A stretch of 64,000 nucleotides of DNA from Spirulina subsalsa PCC 9445 (GCF_000314005.1 NZ_JH980292.1:1877725-1941724); one strand, 5' to 3'. Positions 1 through 10,222 are shown, counted from the stretch's first letter. The notes: generated by a model not told the origin, from the sequence alone. Made by a program: numbers and translations.

Positions 1-1882
1 CAATTTCCTTGCCGAAACCCGTAGAAACAAACTTTTTCTCCGTATCAATCACCAACAACTGGAAACCAATCGAGCGAATCCGCCCCGCAATCTCCAGTAA
101 TTCCCCCTTAATATCCGGCTTTTCCCCCTCGGGGAGTTCATCCCCCAAAGACTTCGCCAAAGGAATATTCCCCCGGCCGTCAGTAATCGCCACAATCACC
201 ACCTGGCCGATATCCCCAGACATTTTGGCATTCATCCCAATATGGACCGCCTGAGTTAAGCCATGAGCCAAGGGAGATCCCCCCCCACAGGGCATTTTTT
301 CAAGCCGTTTTTTCGCCAAAGTAATGGAACGAGTGGGGGGTAACAACACCTCCGCCTGTTCCCCTCGGAAGGGAATTAAAGCCACCTGATCCCGGTTTTC
401 GTAAGCTTCCGTGAGTAAGCGCATTACTGCCCCTTTCGCCGACTGCATCCGGTTTAACGCCATTGATCCTGACGCATCCACCACAAACACAATCAACGCC
501 CCGGCTTTGCGCGCTAACCGTTTTGAGCGTAAATCCCCCTGTTCCACAATCACCTTGCGGTTAGGTTCCCGTAAACGGCGCGCCTTTTGGTAGGGAGCCG
601 CCGCCCGGAGGGTGGCATCAACGGCGATGCGGCGCGCTTTGCCTTTGGGTAACATGGGTTTGACATAGCGCCCCCGATCATCGGAAAAAATCATGCTCCG
701 CGCCCCGGATTTCCCTTGGCGTTGCGCCATTTGCGCAAAGTACAACACACTGGGATCTAAGATTACCCCTTCCACATCAAAGACAAATTCTTCTGGGATG
801 CTGGGGGGATCTTGTTCCGGTTCTTCCGACTCGTCTTGATCGTCTTCTTCCTCTTCGTCGTTATCCTGTTCCGGTTCCTGTTGATCTTGGGGGGGTGGGG
901 GAGGAGGGGGCGGCGCTTGGTCTTCGGGGGGCGGCTGGAGGATGGTGGAACGGGGGACAATGACCAATTCTACCGCTCGGCGCAAATCGTCGGAGCTAAC
1001 GACTTCTCGCCCTTCTAGGGCGGCGGCGGCCTGGGCGACGCGCACGGCGAACAGTTCGGCGCGGTGGCCTTGTACGCCTCCCCGGATGGCTTCTTCTACG
1101 AGGTATTGAATTTGATCGGGGGTGATTTGTACTTCTTTGAGGTATTCTCGCGCCAGAATGATGTCGGTTTTGATGCCTTCGATATCTTGGCCGTATTGTT
1201 CAATAAAGGCTTGAGGAGAACTAGAGTATTGAATCGCTTGTTCTACGGCGGTGACGCGCTGATCGAGGGCAAGGACTCCATCGGCGGAAAGGGCGATCGC
1301 AATCCGATCCAGTAAGTGGTTGCGTAGGGTGCCTTCTTCGGGGTTATAGGTGGCGATTAAAATAGGTCGGCAGGGGTGGTCAATACTAATGCCCTCCCGT
1401 TCAATGCGGTTAGCCCCTTCACTTAACACCGTCAGCAGTTGGTTGGCAATCTGTTCATCTAACAGGTTAATTTCGTCAATATACAACACCCCCCGATGGG
1501 CTTGGGCTAAGAGGCCGGGCTGAAAGATGGGGCGACCTTCTTTTACCGATTGTTCCACATCCACAGAACCGAGTAGACGATCTTCCGTGACACCGAGGGG
1601 AATCTGTACAAAGGGGGCGGGAATGATGGTAGTTTCCGCGTTTTCGCCCTCTTGAGGGGCGGCGTTATAGTAGGAGTCCTTCACTACTTCAATGGGGGGC
1701 AGGAGGGCGTGAATAGCCCGTGCCATGACTGATTTTGCTGTACCACGACGACCTGCGATCGCAACGCCGCCTAACTGGGGATCAACGGCCGCCAACAGCA
1801 AGGCCAGTTTAATCGCTTCTTGTCCAACAACGGCGGTGAGGGGAAAGGTGAGGTTACTAGGGGAGGGGGTGAGTGTTGCCAT
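1..1882 (-). CDS. chlD: Magnesium-protoporphyrin chelatase subunit D, 3' end beyond window
   Basis: Subunit of the ATP-dependent enzyme that inserts Mg2+ into protoporphyrin IX, the first committed step of chlorophyll synthesis; works with ChlI and ChlH. About 627 codons are visible from the ATG at 1880-1882; the C-terminus lies left of base 1. Order seen: an N-terminal AAA+ domain like ChlI (GRRGTAKS loop near residue 50, [10 protein letters not shown] Walker B near 130), a proline- then acid-rich linker at about 310-370 (PPPPPPP followed by EEEEDDQ), and a C-terminal von Willebrand A domain with the MIDAS motif DASGSM near residue 465. The acidic linker and MIDAS separate ChlD from ChlI. 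It is divergent from the DUF445 gene, with 179 bp between the two starts. No operon partner is visible. Confidence 0.96.
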   Translation of the reverse strand, partial: MATLTPSPSNLTFPLTAVVGQEAIKLALLLAAVDPQLGGVAIAGRRGTAKSVMARAIHALLPPIEVVKDSYYNAAPQEGENAETTIIPAPFVQIPLGVTEDRLLGSVDVEQSVKEGRPIFQPGLLAQAHRGVLYIDEINLLDEQIANQLLTVLSEGANRIEREGISIDHPCRPILIATYNPEEGTLRNHLLDRIAIALSADGVLALDQRVTAVEQAIQYSSSPQAFIEQYGQDIEGIKTDIILAREYLKEVQITPDQIQYLVEEAIRGGVQGHRAELFAVRVAQAAAALEGREVVSSDDLRRAVELVIVPRSTILQPPPEDQAPPPPPPPPQDQQEPEQDNDEEEEDDQDESEEPEQDPPSIPEEFVFDVEGVILDPSVLYFAQMAQRQGKSGARSMIFSDDRGRYVKPMLPKGKARRIAVDATLRAAAPYQKARRLREPNRKVIVEQGDLRSKRLARKAGALIVFVVDASGSMALNRMQSAKGAVMRLLTEAYENRDQVALIPFRGEQAEVLLPPTRSITLAKKRLEKMPCGGGSPLAHGLTQAVHIGMNAKMSGDIGQVVIVAITDGRGNIPLAKSLGDELPEGEKPDIKGELLEIAGRIRSIGFQLLVIDTEKKFVSTGFGKEI

Positions 1883-2061
1883 GATCCGCGTACATTAGGG
1901 GCAACTTCTTACTTTAGCAGGGCATGGAACCCTTTGGCTGGATTTATCCGGCTTCCTCCCCGGCGGATTCTCCGAAAAAACAGGAGGCAATGTTAGGATC
2001 AAAGTAGCCCTCAATTCGGGTGAGATCACCCCAGAACCCACACTTATCCTAGATTGAAACC

Positions 2062-3294
2062 TTGGACTTGCCCACTCTACTCCGCATCACCCTCCCCCCG
2101 ATTGCAGGTGGGATTATTGGCTATTTCACCAATGACATCGCCATTCAGATGTTGTTTCGGCCTTATAAGGCGATCGCAATTGGGAAATATCGTCTCCCCT
2201 TCACCCCCGGTTTAATCCCCCGCAATCAAGAACGTTTAGCCCGCCGGGTTTCTGATACAATCATGAACTCCCTGTTAACGCCGGGGGAATTACAACACCT
2301 GACTCGCAGACTATTACAACCGGAACGAGTCGAGGCCGCCCTGTTGTGGTTATTACGTTTAGCCATTAAGCAACTCCAAGCCGATAAAGACCAAAAAACC
2401 GCCAAAATTTTGGCCGAAATTCTGCGGGATTTATTCGGGGAATCCTTACCGCGAGTGTTGCGCGTTTTATCGAGACGAGAGGATTTTTTAGAGGATCAAA
2501 TTAACCATATTTTTGATCAAGTTTTGCTAGATTTTCGCCTCAATGATATGCAGGCGCGCAATTTTGCCGATTGGATTTTACAAGTGGTGTTACCCCCGGA
2601 TGTCTTGCGCGTTGCTATAGTAGACTTTCTGACAGAGCGCAATATTCAAGTCATTGACGAGGGATTTCGGGAAAAAACCAGTGGCAGCACTTGGGTAATG
2701 GCCAACTTGTTTGGGGTGCGGAATTCCTTAGTGCGTCTGCGTTCCTTCTGTGTGGAAGAGAAAGACGTGGCGAATGCTCGGTTGAAAGAGTTAATCTTAT
2801 CTTTGGAAGTGCGCGATCGCATTCGAGTCTGGTTACAAAACCTCTCCCTACAAAATCTCCCCCTCTCCACAGTCCGCCAACTGCGCAAAACAACCCGGGA
2901 AACCGTGCGTCTTTATGTTCAAGAAAAAGGCGGGGAACTCTTAGGGCGTTTAGGGGATACTGTAGACTGGGATAAACTTTCTATTATCCTCATTAAACGC
3001 CTGCGCAATTCTCAAGTGGTTAATGATTCTTTGACCGTAATTAGTGCAGAATTAGCCCTCATTTTAGAGCGTTATTTAGAGGAAGATTTAGAGCATTTAG
3101 TCACCCAACTCATCCCCATTTTATCCTTAGATCAACTGATTGTAGATCGGGTGATGGCCACGTCTCCGGCTCAATTAGAAGAAGCCATCCAAGGGATTGT
3201 CAAAAGTGAGTTACAGGCGATTGTCAATTTAGGAGGTGTTTTAGGCTTTTTAATTGGAGGATTACAAGGGATTTTCTTGTATGTAACAGGATAG
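2062..3294 (+). CDS. DUF445 family membrane protein
   Basis: 410 residues with a hydrophobic N-terminus (about residues 5-40) carrying the signature [16 protein letters not shown], a long soluble helical middle, and a hydrophobic C-terminal hairpin ([18 protein letters not shown]). This architecture is typical of DUF445 (YheB-like) proteins, which are membrane-anchored at both ends and have no firmly established biochemical role. The start is a TTG; no in-frame ATG lies upstream, and later candidates would delete the signature. The gene is divergent from chlD and its end lies 24 bp from the stop of the convergent Rpn-type gene. The family assignment is firm and the function unknown. Confidence 0.85.
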   Translation: MDLPTLLRITLPPIAGGIIGYFTNDIAIQMLFRPYKAIAIGKYRLPFTPGLIPRNQERLARRVSDTIMNSLLTPGELQHLTRRLLQPERVEAALLWLLRLAIKQLQADKDQKTAKILAEILRDLFGESLPRVLRVLSRREDFLEDQINHIFDQVLLDFRLNDMQARNFADWILQVVLPPDVLRVAIVDFLTERNIQVIDEGFREKTSGSTWVMANLFGVRNSLVRLRSFCVEEKDVANARLKELILSLEVRDRIRVWLQNLSLQNLPLSTVRQLRKTTRETVRLYVQEKGGELLGRLGDTVDWDKLSIILIKRLRNSQVVNDSLTVISAELALILERYLEEDLEHLVTQLIPILSLDQLIVDRVMATSPAQLEEAIQGIVKSELQAIVNLGGVLGFLIGGLQGIFLYVTG

Positions 3295-3318
3295 GGAATG
3301 GGGAATAGTAAACAAGAC

Positions 3319-4227
3319 TCATCCAAGCTCACTAGAACTTTCCCGCCGCAGTTGGTCTAATTCCTCTGCTGTTAAGCCAGTGGTTTTTAGGATCACTTGT
3401 TCGCTAATCCCTTCTTGAAGTAGGGCAAGGGCAACAGTTTTAACCCCCATCTCAATACCTTCCTCACGACCAATCTCAATGCCAATTTCAATGCCTTCCT
3501 CTTTGCCTTCATCCCGTGCAGTATCCATCGAGTTTTTTAAATCTCGATAGTATTTCAAACTATCCTCATAGGAGCGCATTTGTTCCCGACTCAATCGGGC
3601 TATTTCTGCTGTCTCAAATAGTTGTTCAAATACCTGTTCTTGCAAGGGGGCGGGTATTTCCTCCAGTTCTGTCAAGTTGCGCAAAATGTAAAGCCATTTA
3701 TCGAAACGGGTTTCTAGTTGTTCTAGGGTTTTAGTAAACTTGGGCATTTCTAAGTAGATGAACGTGAGTTTGTCATAGAAGATTTTGCAGGTTTCAATAT
3801 CGGTAAGTTTGACATCATAGCGATATTTTTCCGGTTCATGTTGATCTTCATCAAAGACAAAATCGAGGATGGCGATGAGGTAAACAGCTTTTAGTTGATA
3901 GTCCCAATCATTTTTAGGGGCTTGGTCACGGATGGGGAAGGTGGAGTAATAAACGGTGCGGTCTTTAAAGAACCGTTGTTTGGTTTTTTGCAGTTCAACA
4001 ATGAACTTTTCCCCAGCTTCGTTTTCGCAATAGAGGTCAAAGATGGCTTTACGATCAAGGTCAGAATTGCCCAGTTGTTCGTTTTTAATATAGTTGAGGG
4101 AGATAATTTCCCCCTGTTCTTCTTTGAGTAGTTCGTTGAGGAAGTCGAGGAGCAGGTTTTTATTGGGTTCTTCCCCGAAGAGTTTTTTAAAACCGTAGTC
4201 CGTGAAGGGGTTGAGGTATTTAGTCAT
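3319..4227 (-). CDS. Rpn family recombination-promoting nuclease / PD-(D/E)XK transposase-like
   Basis: 302 residues. The opening MTKYLNPFTDYGFKKLFGE is characteristic of the Rpn/YhgA-like (PDDEXK_2) family, common in many copies in cyanobacteria. A PD-(D/E)XK-type core is visible: Asp64 in IFDLYCE and Glu78 in FIVELQK. The C-terminus (about 235-270) is an EG/IG-rich low-complexity helix (EGIEIGIEIGREEGIEMG), also typical. Characterised members are metal-dependent endonucleases that promote RecA-independent recombination; some are linked to phage defence. It reads toward the DUF445 gene. Immediately upstream is a degraded reading frame ending 3 bp before this ATG, so it may once have been the second gene of a pair. 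Confidence 0.85.
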   Translation of the reverse strand: MTKYLNPFTDYGFKKLFGEEPNKNLLLDFLNELLKEEQGEIISLNYIKNEQLGNSDLDRKAIFDLYCENEAGEKFIVELQKTKQRFFKDRTVYYSTFPIRDQAPKNDWDYQLKAVYLIAILDFVFDEDQHEPEKYRYDVKLTDIETCKIFYDKLTFIYLEMPKFTKTLEQLETRFDKWLYILRNLTELEEIPAPLQEQVFEQLFETAEIARLSREQMRSYEDSLKYYRDLKNSMDTARDEGKEEGIEIGIEIGREEGIEMGVKTVALALLQEGISEQVILKTTGLTAEELDQLRRESSSELG

Positions 4228-4230
4228 GGT

Positions 4231-4409
4231 TCACTCTTGCTCCCATTCGATAAACAATTCTTCTCGAATTCTAGTTCTTTCCTGATCTCCGTGGCTTGGT
4301 CTGGGCTGAGTTTTTTCTGTTCTCGTGTCATAGCCCAGGCCGTGACACGGACATTGGGCGGTTCTGTCGCTTGGAATGGAGGCAGAGTCTCCAAGAGGGC
4401 GTTAACGGG
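4231..4409 (-). pseudogene. Degraded reading frame upstream of the Rpn-type gene
   Basis: Two overlapping minus-strand frames read like one broken protein. The first, open from 4409, contains LLETLPPFQATEPPNV and then TREQKKLSPDQATEIRKE; near 4280 a one-base frame change gives RTRIREELFIEWEQE followed by TGA at 4231-4233. The composition and the clean stop 3 bp before the downstream ATG suggest coding origin. The 5' end is closed by an in-frame TGA at 4410-4412. I do not recognise the family, and the interpretation as a frameshifted, 5'-truncated gene is inference. Confidence 0.35.
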
Positions 4410-4449
4410 TCAAGATTGGGTGTTGGGTTACGCTTTTCCCTTCGTTGAG

Positions 4450-4722
4450 TGGAATCCCCCTAAATCCCCCTTTGAAAGGGGGACTTCCATATTTCCCCCC
4501 CCGTCTTGTTCCCCCCTTCCAAAGGGGGGTTAGGGGGGATAAGTCCCTTGAATAGGGGGTTAGGGGGGATAAATTCATATTTCCCCCTCGTCTTGTTCCC
4601 CCCTTCCAAAGGGGGGTTAGGGGGGATAAGTCCCTTGAATAGGGGGTTAGGGGGGATAAATCTATATTTCCCCCCCGTCTTGTTCCCCCCTTCCAAAGGG
4701 GGGTTAGGGGGGATAAATCCAG
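4450..4722. repeat. Tandem 87-bp repeat of the cyanobacterial AAGGGGG/TTAGGGGGG type
   Basis: The string TCTTGTTCCCCCCTTCC starts at 4504, 4591 and 4678, exactly 87 bp apart, giving two full units and a partial third. Each unit holds CCAAAGGGGGGTTAGGGG and a second block AATAGGGGGTTAGGGGGG. Because 87 is a multiple of three, the minus strand stays open and encodes a spurious repeat (PPNPPLEGGN). Similar blocks recur in many cyanobacterial genomes. The repeat ends a few bases from the stop codon of the MscS gene. The rest of 4410-4460 holds no recognised gene. Confidence 0.85.
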
Positions 4723-4728
4723 AGGATG

Positions 4729-6468
4729 TCAACCATCGGACCCGTGAGGATTAGCAAATCCGGGGATTCCCGTTCCGAAACGCTGCCCAATCCCACTCAT
4801 CTCCTCCACACTCCCCTCACGGTTCAAAAACTCGTACTGAGACACCATTAAGGGAATCCCTGCCCGATCCAATTCCTGCTTAATCCGTCGTCGAAACTCC
4901 CGCGCCACATTCCACTGTTGCAGGGGTTCCGTGCGCATCCACACCCGAATAATCATCCCCTGAAGGGTGAACTCATCCAGCCCTAAAATTAACGGATCCG
5001 AGAGAATACAGCTTTGCCAGTCCGGATCATGGCGCATTGCCCAACTGGTTTGTTTCACAATCTCTAGGGCTTGATCAATATCAGCACTATAGGCTACCGG
5101 GATCTTAATATCCGCTTGGGAATGACGACTCGAAAGATTAGAAACAATGCGGATTTCACTATTGGGAATAGTAATCAAACGCTGTTCTGTATCCCGGAGT
5201 TGAGTAATCCGCAGGGTGATTTTTTCCACCATCCCTGCTACAGATCCCACCCCAATCACATCCCCCACCGCATACTGATCTTCTACCAAAATCAGAAACC
5301 CGTTGATGGCATCTTTAATCAGGTTTTGGGAAGCCAAAGAAATGGCTACCCCGATTAACCCAGCCCCAGCAATCAGGGGGGCAATATTCACGCCTAATTG
5401 AATCAAAATAGTGAAAATGCCGATAATACTCACCACAATAGTAGTAATCCCCTTGGTTACGCCGGAAATCGTCGAGACACGCTGATTCATCCGTTGATCG
5501 CGTCGGGGGATGAGTTGAGCGCTAATGACAAAGGTTTCAATAAAGCGGTCAATGAGAATATAGGCCAAGCGAATGGCAACATAGGTTAGCAGAATAATCA
5601 GACTGACAAAGAAATAAATCCGCAGTTGACTTGTCAGCCACGCTTGAATCCCGCGAGTGTAGGGGAAGAGGGAAAGCAGCACCAGCCCAGACACCCCCCA
5701 GAGGAGAACTTGCGCGAGTCGTCCGAGAATTTTCTGCACGGCCTTCAAATTGTCCTGTCGTTGCCGAGTGAGTTGGGTGGTGATGGGGGTATCGGCGTTA
5801 GGCTGTGAGAGGGGGCGTAAATGGGGCAGTCGTTGATTGAGATGATGCACCGCAAAACTGAGGGCGATGGTTAGGCCAAGGATGGCTAAAGCGCGCCAGA
5901 GTTGTTGTTGTAAGGATTGGGCTTCTCGTTCCCGTCTGGCACGAGGAAAGGCATCAAGCAGGGCGCTCCGAATGGTTTCGGCATAAGATAGGGGGTCACT
6001 ATATTGTTGTCTAGCATCTTGAGGCAAAATTTTAGCTAGTTCTTGGTCGTTGACCTCAATAATGATGGTTTGGGATTCGTAGGGAACGTTGAGGGAGTCT
6101 GAGGTGTCTTGTTGAGGGCGAATCGCAATCTGTAACTGGGGATCTTCTTGACTGAGATAGTCTTCTAAAATGAGGCGCAGGTTTTGCTGAATGGTGCGCT
6201 GACGTTGGGCGAGGGGGGTGCTACCCTCGGCAATTTGAAAGAGGGGGCGACCGTCAAGGCGAATCCAAGCCAAACGAACGGTTTCCTCGTCGCTGATTTG
6301 GGTGAAAACCTCGGGGAATGGGGTTGTGAGGCGTTCTAGGGGCAGTTGGGCGATCGCACGGGGCATTCCCACCCCGGTAAACAGCAAGGTGAGAAGCAAG
6401 AGCAAGAGGAAACAGCTTCCTTTTAAGCGTCGAAGGACTCGAAAACGGAAACGGGAGAAAATCAGCAT
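4729..6468 (-). CDS. MscS-family mechanosensitive ion channel
   Basis: 579 residues. N-terminal signal-type hydrophobic stretch (about residues 15-38, ending near AIAQ), a roughly 150-residue periplasmic domain, transmembrane helices near 195-215, 250-270 and 285-310, then the MscS pore region with the Gly/Ala-rich helix LIAGAGLIGVAISLASQNL (about 365-385) and the following beta domain with GFLILVEDQYAVGDVI. This matches MscS-type channels that open on membrane tension and release solutes during hypo-osmotic shock; the added periplasmic domain makes it longer than E. coli MscS (286 aa). The start is the ATG at 6466-6468. The stop abuts the 87-bp repeat array. Confidence 0.9.
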   Translation of the reverse strand: MLIFSRFRFRVLRRLKGSCFLLLLLLTLLFTGVGMPRAIAQLPLERLTTPFPEVFTQISDEETVRLAWIRLDGRPLFQIAEGSTPLAQRQRTIQQNLRLILEDYLSQEDPQLQIAIRPQQDTSDSLNVPYESQTIIIEVNDQELAKILPQDARQQYSDPLSYAETIRSALLDAFPRARREREAQSLQQQLWRALAILGLTIALSFAVHHLNQRLPHLRPLSQPNADTPITTQLTRQRQDNLKAVQKILGRLAQVLLWGVSGLVLLSLFPYTRGIQAWLTSQLRIYFFVSLIILLTYVAIRLAYILIDRFIETFVISAQLIPRRDQRMNQRVSTISGVTKGITTIVVSIIGIFTILIQLGVNIAPLIAGAGLIGVAISLASQNLIKDAINGFLILVEDQYAVGDVIGVGSVAGMVEKITLRITQLRDTEQRLITIPNSEIRIVSNLSSRHSQADIKIPVAYSADIDQALEIVKQTSWAMRHDPDWQSCILSDPLILGLDEFTLQGMIIRVWMRTEPLQQWNVAREFRRRIKQELDRAGIPLMVSQYEFLNREGSVEEMSGIGQRFGTGIPGFANPHGSDG

Positions 6469-6710
6469 AATTCCTCAGAAAACAACAAGTTCAACCCCCT
6501 AGGGGACTAGATGGCGAGACATACCCCTGTGAGGAGGGGTGTTAACCCAACTTCAATATCTGTTACAGTATGCCATGAACTAAAAGTTGGCATCAGGTTT
6601 GGGGGTGGAGTCCACTCACCAGCCCATCAGGGTGATTCGCAAAACGTTACAATAATCAGTCAACAATTTTAAACTCTCGTTTTCTTGGTGTAATTCGGCA
6701 AAAAATCACT

Positions 6711-7787
6711 ATGTCTTATTGGGCTTGGTTAGCACGGATGGCTTTGTTTGGGTTATTGGGAATTGGCGGCACATGGTTTATGGTGCGCTCTATTCCCCTC
6801 GAATCGGCTACTCCCTCCTCTTCTGCGACTTCTGGGGATGCGATCGCCATTAATCCAGAATATTTCCTCCCCTCTGGCTACGATCCCAGCCAAAGCTATC
6901 AGCCCACTGCTAACACTCTAGCTTTACCGACTCTACCCATGAGTCGTCTGGATTCCCTCCGCCCTCCAGAAGACTACGAAGCGATGGAAACAACAGAGGG
7001 GGAAAGCCCCACCCCCCAAAACTCCAATCGACCCACAGGCAACACCCCACCCCCCCCAACGGCTGAACAACAGGCTGCCTATCGTCAAGGGGGAGAGGAT
7101 CTCGAAAGTAACCCTAATTTTGACCTCAACAACAGCGTAACCCGCCATTCCCGCCTTTTTGCGACCCCCATTTCCTTGGGGATGTTGGCCATTGGGGTGG
7201 CTGAGGGCAATTATCGGGTATTTGCTGAACAAGGCACTCTCTATGTGGAGCAAACGCCCAACTATTTTGGCCATGTAGACCCCGGCAATCTCTCCTGGGG
7301 TCAACGCGTGACCAATTTCGGCCCCTGTAGTGACCAAGGACGCAGTGGCGGGGATATTAGTCAAGCCGAAAAAATGTGTTTAGCCCGTTCCCTCGAACGA
7401 CTACCCACCAATTTAAACGATTTAAACGCCGCCGGGATTAATCCGGATCAAGATATTGAGGCGCTACTCAATACGGCCGATTTATACAATCAAGCCAGTC
7501 CTATTCACTCCCGTTTATTCCCCTACGCTTTAGCCATTGCCTATCGCGCCGGACTTCAGGGAACAGAAGCGATGGCCTGGGCGCGCACGGCTTCTTTTTA
7601 TGTCAATGGCAATCAACAACTGGACTTACAACGGGGTCGCAATGTCGCCAGTGGACTCCTCGGCATCTGTTCCCGAGAAGGCCGGGCTGTGACGGAGTGG
7701 GAATGTGTCCACATGGATCAAATGCGACGGACTAAAGCCATTCGTCGGGTCTTGGATCTCTATGCTCAAGTCTACCAGTCCAACTAA
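6711..7787 (+). CDS. Unknown membrane-anchored protein
   Basis: 358 residues, family not recognised. One N-terminal hydrophobic helix (about residues 8-26) is followed by a Ser/Thr/Pro-rich linker (about 30-125, including TGNTPPPPTAEQQ), then a compact domain from about 140 with several cysteines (FGPCSDQGRS, EKMCLARSL, LGICSREGR, EWECVHMDQ), consistent with an extracytoplasmic, disulfide-containing fold (inference). The region around ARSLERLPTNLNDLN to the end is helical. It lies 13 bp upstream of the ABC transporter gene on the same strand, so the two are probably co-transcribed and the protein may be an accessory factor of that exporter; nothing in it proves this. Confidence 0.7.
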   Translation: MSYWAWLARMALFGLLGIGGTWFMVRSIPLESATPSSSATSGDAIAINPEYFLPSGYDPSQSYQPTANTLALPTLPMSRLDSLRPPEDYEAMETTEGESPTPQNSNRPTGNTPPPPTAEQQAAYRQGGEDLESNPNFDLNNSVTRHSRLFATPISLGMLAIGVAEGNYRVFAEQGTLYVEQTPNYFGHVDPGNLSWGQRVTNFGPCSDQGRSGGDISQAEKMCLARSLERLPTNLNDLNAAGINPDQDIEALLNTADLYNQASPIHSRLFPYALAIAYRAGLQGTEAMAWARTASFYVNGNQQLDLQRGRNVASGLLGICSREGRAVTEWECVHMDQMRRTKAIRRVLDLYAQVYQSN

Positions 7788-7800
7788 GTGCTAAAACCCT

Positions 7801-9606
7801 GTGCCTCCTCCCATTTTGCTATACATTAGGCGGCTTAAAAACGCGCTGATTTTGGTTTGGAATAGTAGCCCAAACTGGACAATTATTAGCGCGCTCTTGG
7901 TGTTTTTTCAAGGGGTGTTACCTTTACTGGCACTCTACCTCAGCAAACTGATTATTGATCAGGTTGTCCTCCGTTTACAGTCGCCTCAAAGCCGGGATTT
8001 TTACCCGGTTTTTATTTTAATTTGCCTAGCAGCAATTGTTAGTTTTGTCAATAGTATTTTACTGGCGAGTAGCCATTATTTAAACGAATTACATCAGCAG
8101 AAAATTGTGGATTATGTACAGAATAAAATCCATGATAAATCCATTACAGTTGATTTAGAATACTACGAAAATCCTCAATATTACGACATTCTCCACCTTA
8201 CCCAACAAGAAGCCCCTTATCGTCCGGGAATTATTTTTACCAGCTTAATTACCTTGGTGCAAAGCAATTTGTCGCTGATTGGACTCTCTAGCTTGTTATT
8301 GTTGGTTAACTGGCCAATCACGCTTTTATTAGTTGGGGTGAGTATTCCCTTATTAGCCATTCGCTTAAAGTTTGCCCAAAAACTCTATCAAAAATGGAAG
8401 AAGTGGCTACCTCAAGAGAGAATCGCGGTTTATTTTAATTCAATTCTCATTGAAGAACACTATGCCAAGGAGTTACGATTATTTAATCTAGGGCGATATT
8501 TTCAACGAAGATATAAAACTATTCGTCAAGATATTTTTGAACAAAAACGGCGGATTCTACTCCAGCGTTCTCTGGCGGAAAGTATTAGTCAAAGTTTGCT
8601 CACTCTCCTCTTGTTTGTTCTGCTTACCTATTTAGTTTATCAAACCTATAGCAATCAACTCACGGTCGGGAGTTTGGTGTTATATTACCAAGCCTTTCAA
8701 CGGGGGCAACAAGTGTTACAGGATGCGGTGCGCAGTCTCGGCACATTATACGAAAATAGCTTATTTTTAGAGCAGTTTTATGATTTTTTGAACTTGCCTA
8801 ATATTGTTCTGAATCCCCCCCATCCCCAAGGGGTGCCTATCCCTTTAAAACAAGGGATTCGCTTAGAAAATGTCCGGTTTCACTATCCCCATAGTTCCCG
8901 CCCGGTTTTAGAGGATGTGAGTCTGGAGATTAAAGCGGGGGAAACGATGGCGTTGGTGGGGGAAAATGGGGCGGGGAAAACCACGTTAGTTAAATTATTG
9001 TGTCGTTTATATGATCCCGATGGGGGCAGAATTTTATGGGATGGGGTGGATTTAAAACGGGTGAATTATTGGGACTTACGACAACAGATTAGTGTGGTAT
9101 TTCAAGACTTTGGGCGGTATCATTTAACGGTGCGAGAGAATATCCAGTTGGGGAACTGGGATAGTATTCCCTCGGAGGGAGAGATAGAACAGGCGGTTCA
9201 GGCAACGGGAATGGAGGAGGCGATCGCACAACTTCCCCAAAAATACGACACTATCCTAGGCACCCAATTTGCCGAGGGCAATGAGTTAAGTGTAGGGGAG
9301 TGGCAAAAAATTGCGATCGCCCGTTGTTTTCTGCGTCCTGCCTCTCTCCTGATCTTAGACGAACCCACCAGCGCCCTCGATCCCCAAGCAGAAGCGGAGG
9401 TATTACGGCAATTTCAGCACCTCACCCAAAACACCACCGCGCTGTTAATCAGTCATCGTCTCTCTACAGTTAAACTGGCGGATCGGATTGTGGTTTTAGA
9501 AGGGGGAAGAATTAGCGAAATCGGCACCCATGACGAACTAATCGCCCACAATGGCACCTATGCCCGTCTTTTCCACACTCAAGCCCAATCCTATGGCCTA
9601 GGCTGA
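7801..9606 (+). CDS. ABC transporter, fused permease and ATPase (exporter type)
   Basis: 601 residues: an ABC_membrane domain with about six helices (residues 15-310) and a nucleotide-binding domain (350-590). Seen in the ATPase: Walker A GENGAGKT, Q-loop VVFQDFGRYHL, signature NELSVGEWQKIAIARC (a variant of LSGGQ), Walker B LLILDEP and H-loop LLISHRLS. Such half-transporters dimerise to export lipids, peptides or drugs; the substrate cannot be read here. The transmembrane part resembles the subfamily found near peptide- and lipid-export genes more than classical MsbA. The start is a GTG at 7801, 13 bp after the stop of the preceding gene. A cluster of GAAACCCGGTTTC palindromes follows the stop. 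Confidence 0.92.
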   Translation: MPPPILLYIRRLKNALILVWNSSPNWTIISALLVFFQGVLPLLALYLSKLIIDQVVLRLQSPQSRDFYPVFILICLAAIVSFVNSILLASSHYLNELHQQKIVDYVQNKIHDKSITVDLEYYENPQYYDILHLTQQEAPYRPGIIFTSLITLVQSNLSLIGLSSLLLLVNWPITLLLVGVSIPLLAIRLKFAQKLYQKWKKWLPQERIAVYFNSILIEEHYAKELRLFNLGRYFQRRYKTIRQDIFEQKRRILLQRSLAESISQSLLTLLLFVLLTYLVYQTYSNQLTVGSLVLYYQAFQRGQQVLQDAVRSLGTLYENSLFLEQFYDFLNLPNIVLNPPHPQGVPIPLKQGIRLENVRFHYPHSSRPVLEDVSLEIKAGETMALVGENGAGKTTLVKLLCRLYDPDGGRILWDGVDLKRVNYWDLRQQISVVFQDFGRYHLTVRENIQLGNWDSIPSEGEIEQAVQATGMEEAIAQLPQKYDTILGTQFAEGNELSVGEWQKIAIARCFLRPASLLILDEPTSALDPQAEAEVLRQFQHLTQNTTALLISHRLSTVKLADRIVVLEGGRISEIGTHDELIAHNGTYARLFHTQAQSYGLG

Positions 9607-9830
9607 GGAAAGTCAATCAACGCTACCCCGTTTCTGGGTTGATGTTTGAAACCGGGTTTTTGTTAGGGAGTAGCGGGAAAACCAGCCAATTAACGCAACC
9701 CGGTTTCTGGGTTGGTGAGGAATAAGAAACCGGGTTTCAGGGAGGTTATGGCGGGTAAAGAATGGGTGCAAGAAACCCGGTTTCAAGGTGGAGGTTTGAA
9801 ACCGGGTTTTTGGCAGGATTTAGGGGGGAA
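9607..9830. repeat. Cluster of dispersed palindromes of the GAAACCGGGTTT type
   Basis: At least five copies or half-copies of a GAAACCCGGTTTC-like palindrome lie in about 200 bp (near 9627, 9648, 9688, 9729, 9769 and 9797), in both orientations. Adjacent opposed copies can form hairpins, and the block starts just after the ABC transporter stop, so it could end transcription. Such motifs are common in cyanobacterial intergenic DNA. The rest of the gap to 10018 contains no recognised gene. Confidence 0.7.
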
Positions 9831-10018
9831 AGGAGAGGATGAGGGCAACCCGTACCCCTGTTCGGATATGGGGAAGGTGCTAAAATGACGGGTGGGAGCT
9901 TTGGACAGGGTGGATTGCGCTGTTGTCCAAGGAAACCCTCAAAAATAAAATTCCCCAAATAGAGTAAAACTTGGGTTGAGGGTTATCTACTCAAAAATCA
10001 TCCCTAGGAGAATGTGCT

Positions 10019-10222
10019 ATGAATTGGGCAATTAAAGAAAAACTCCTCGAAAAAATTGAACAAGCTTCGGAATCGACTCTCCAATAAGTTTTAGATTTTT
10101 TGTTGTTTCTAGAATTCAAAGAACGTCAGAAAGATGATTTAGAAATTAGCCGATTGAGTGAAGTTAGTTTAGCAGAAGATTGGCTAACTCCAGCAGAGGA
10201 CAAAGCATGGGAACATTTGTAA
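10019..10222 (+). pseudogene. Antitoxin-like gene (DUF2281-type) with an in-frame stop
   Basis: An ATG at 10019, preceded by CTAGGAG, opens a 68-codon frame beginning MNWAIKEKLLEKIEQA. It is interrupted by TAA at codon 23 (10085-10087) and continues in frame to TAA at 10220-10222 (VLDFLLFLEFKERQKD, then SLAEDWLTPAEDKAWEHL). The pattern of a short helical N-terminus, a VLDFLLFLE motif and an EDWLTPAEDKAWEHL tail is typical of DUF2281-like antitoxins in cyanobacteria. The stop is the only lesion. Stop-codon readthrough is not expected. Confidence 0.6.

Noticed and set aside
4460-4732. 90-codon frame with PPNPPLEGGN repeats
   Set aside because: It is produced by the 87-bp DNA repeat staying in frame; no start signal and no independent protein features.
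9607-9830. Possible CRISPR array from regularly recurring GAAACCCGGTTTC
   Set aside because: The copies are irregularly spaced, in both orientations, and there are no equal-length spacers or cas genes.
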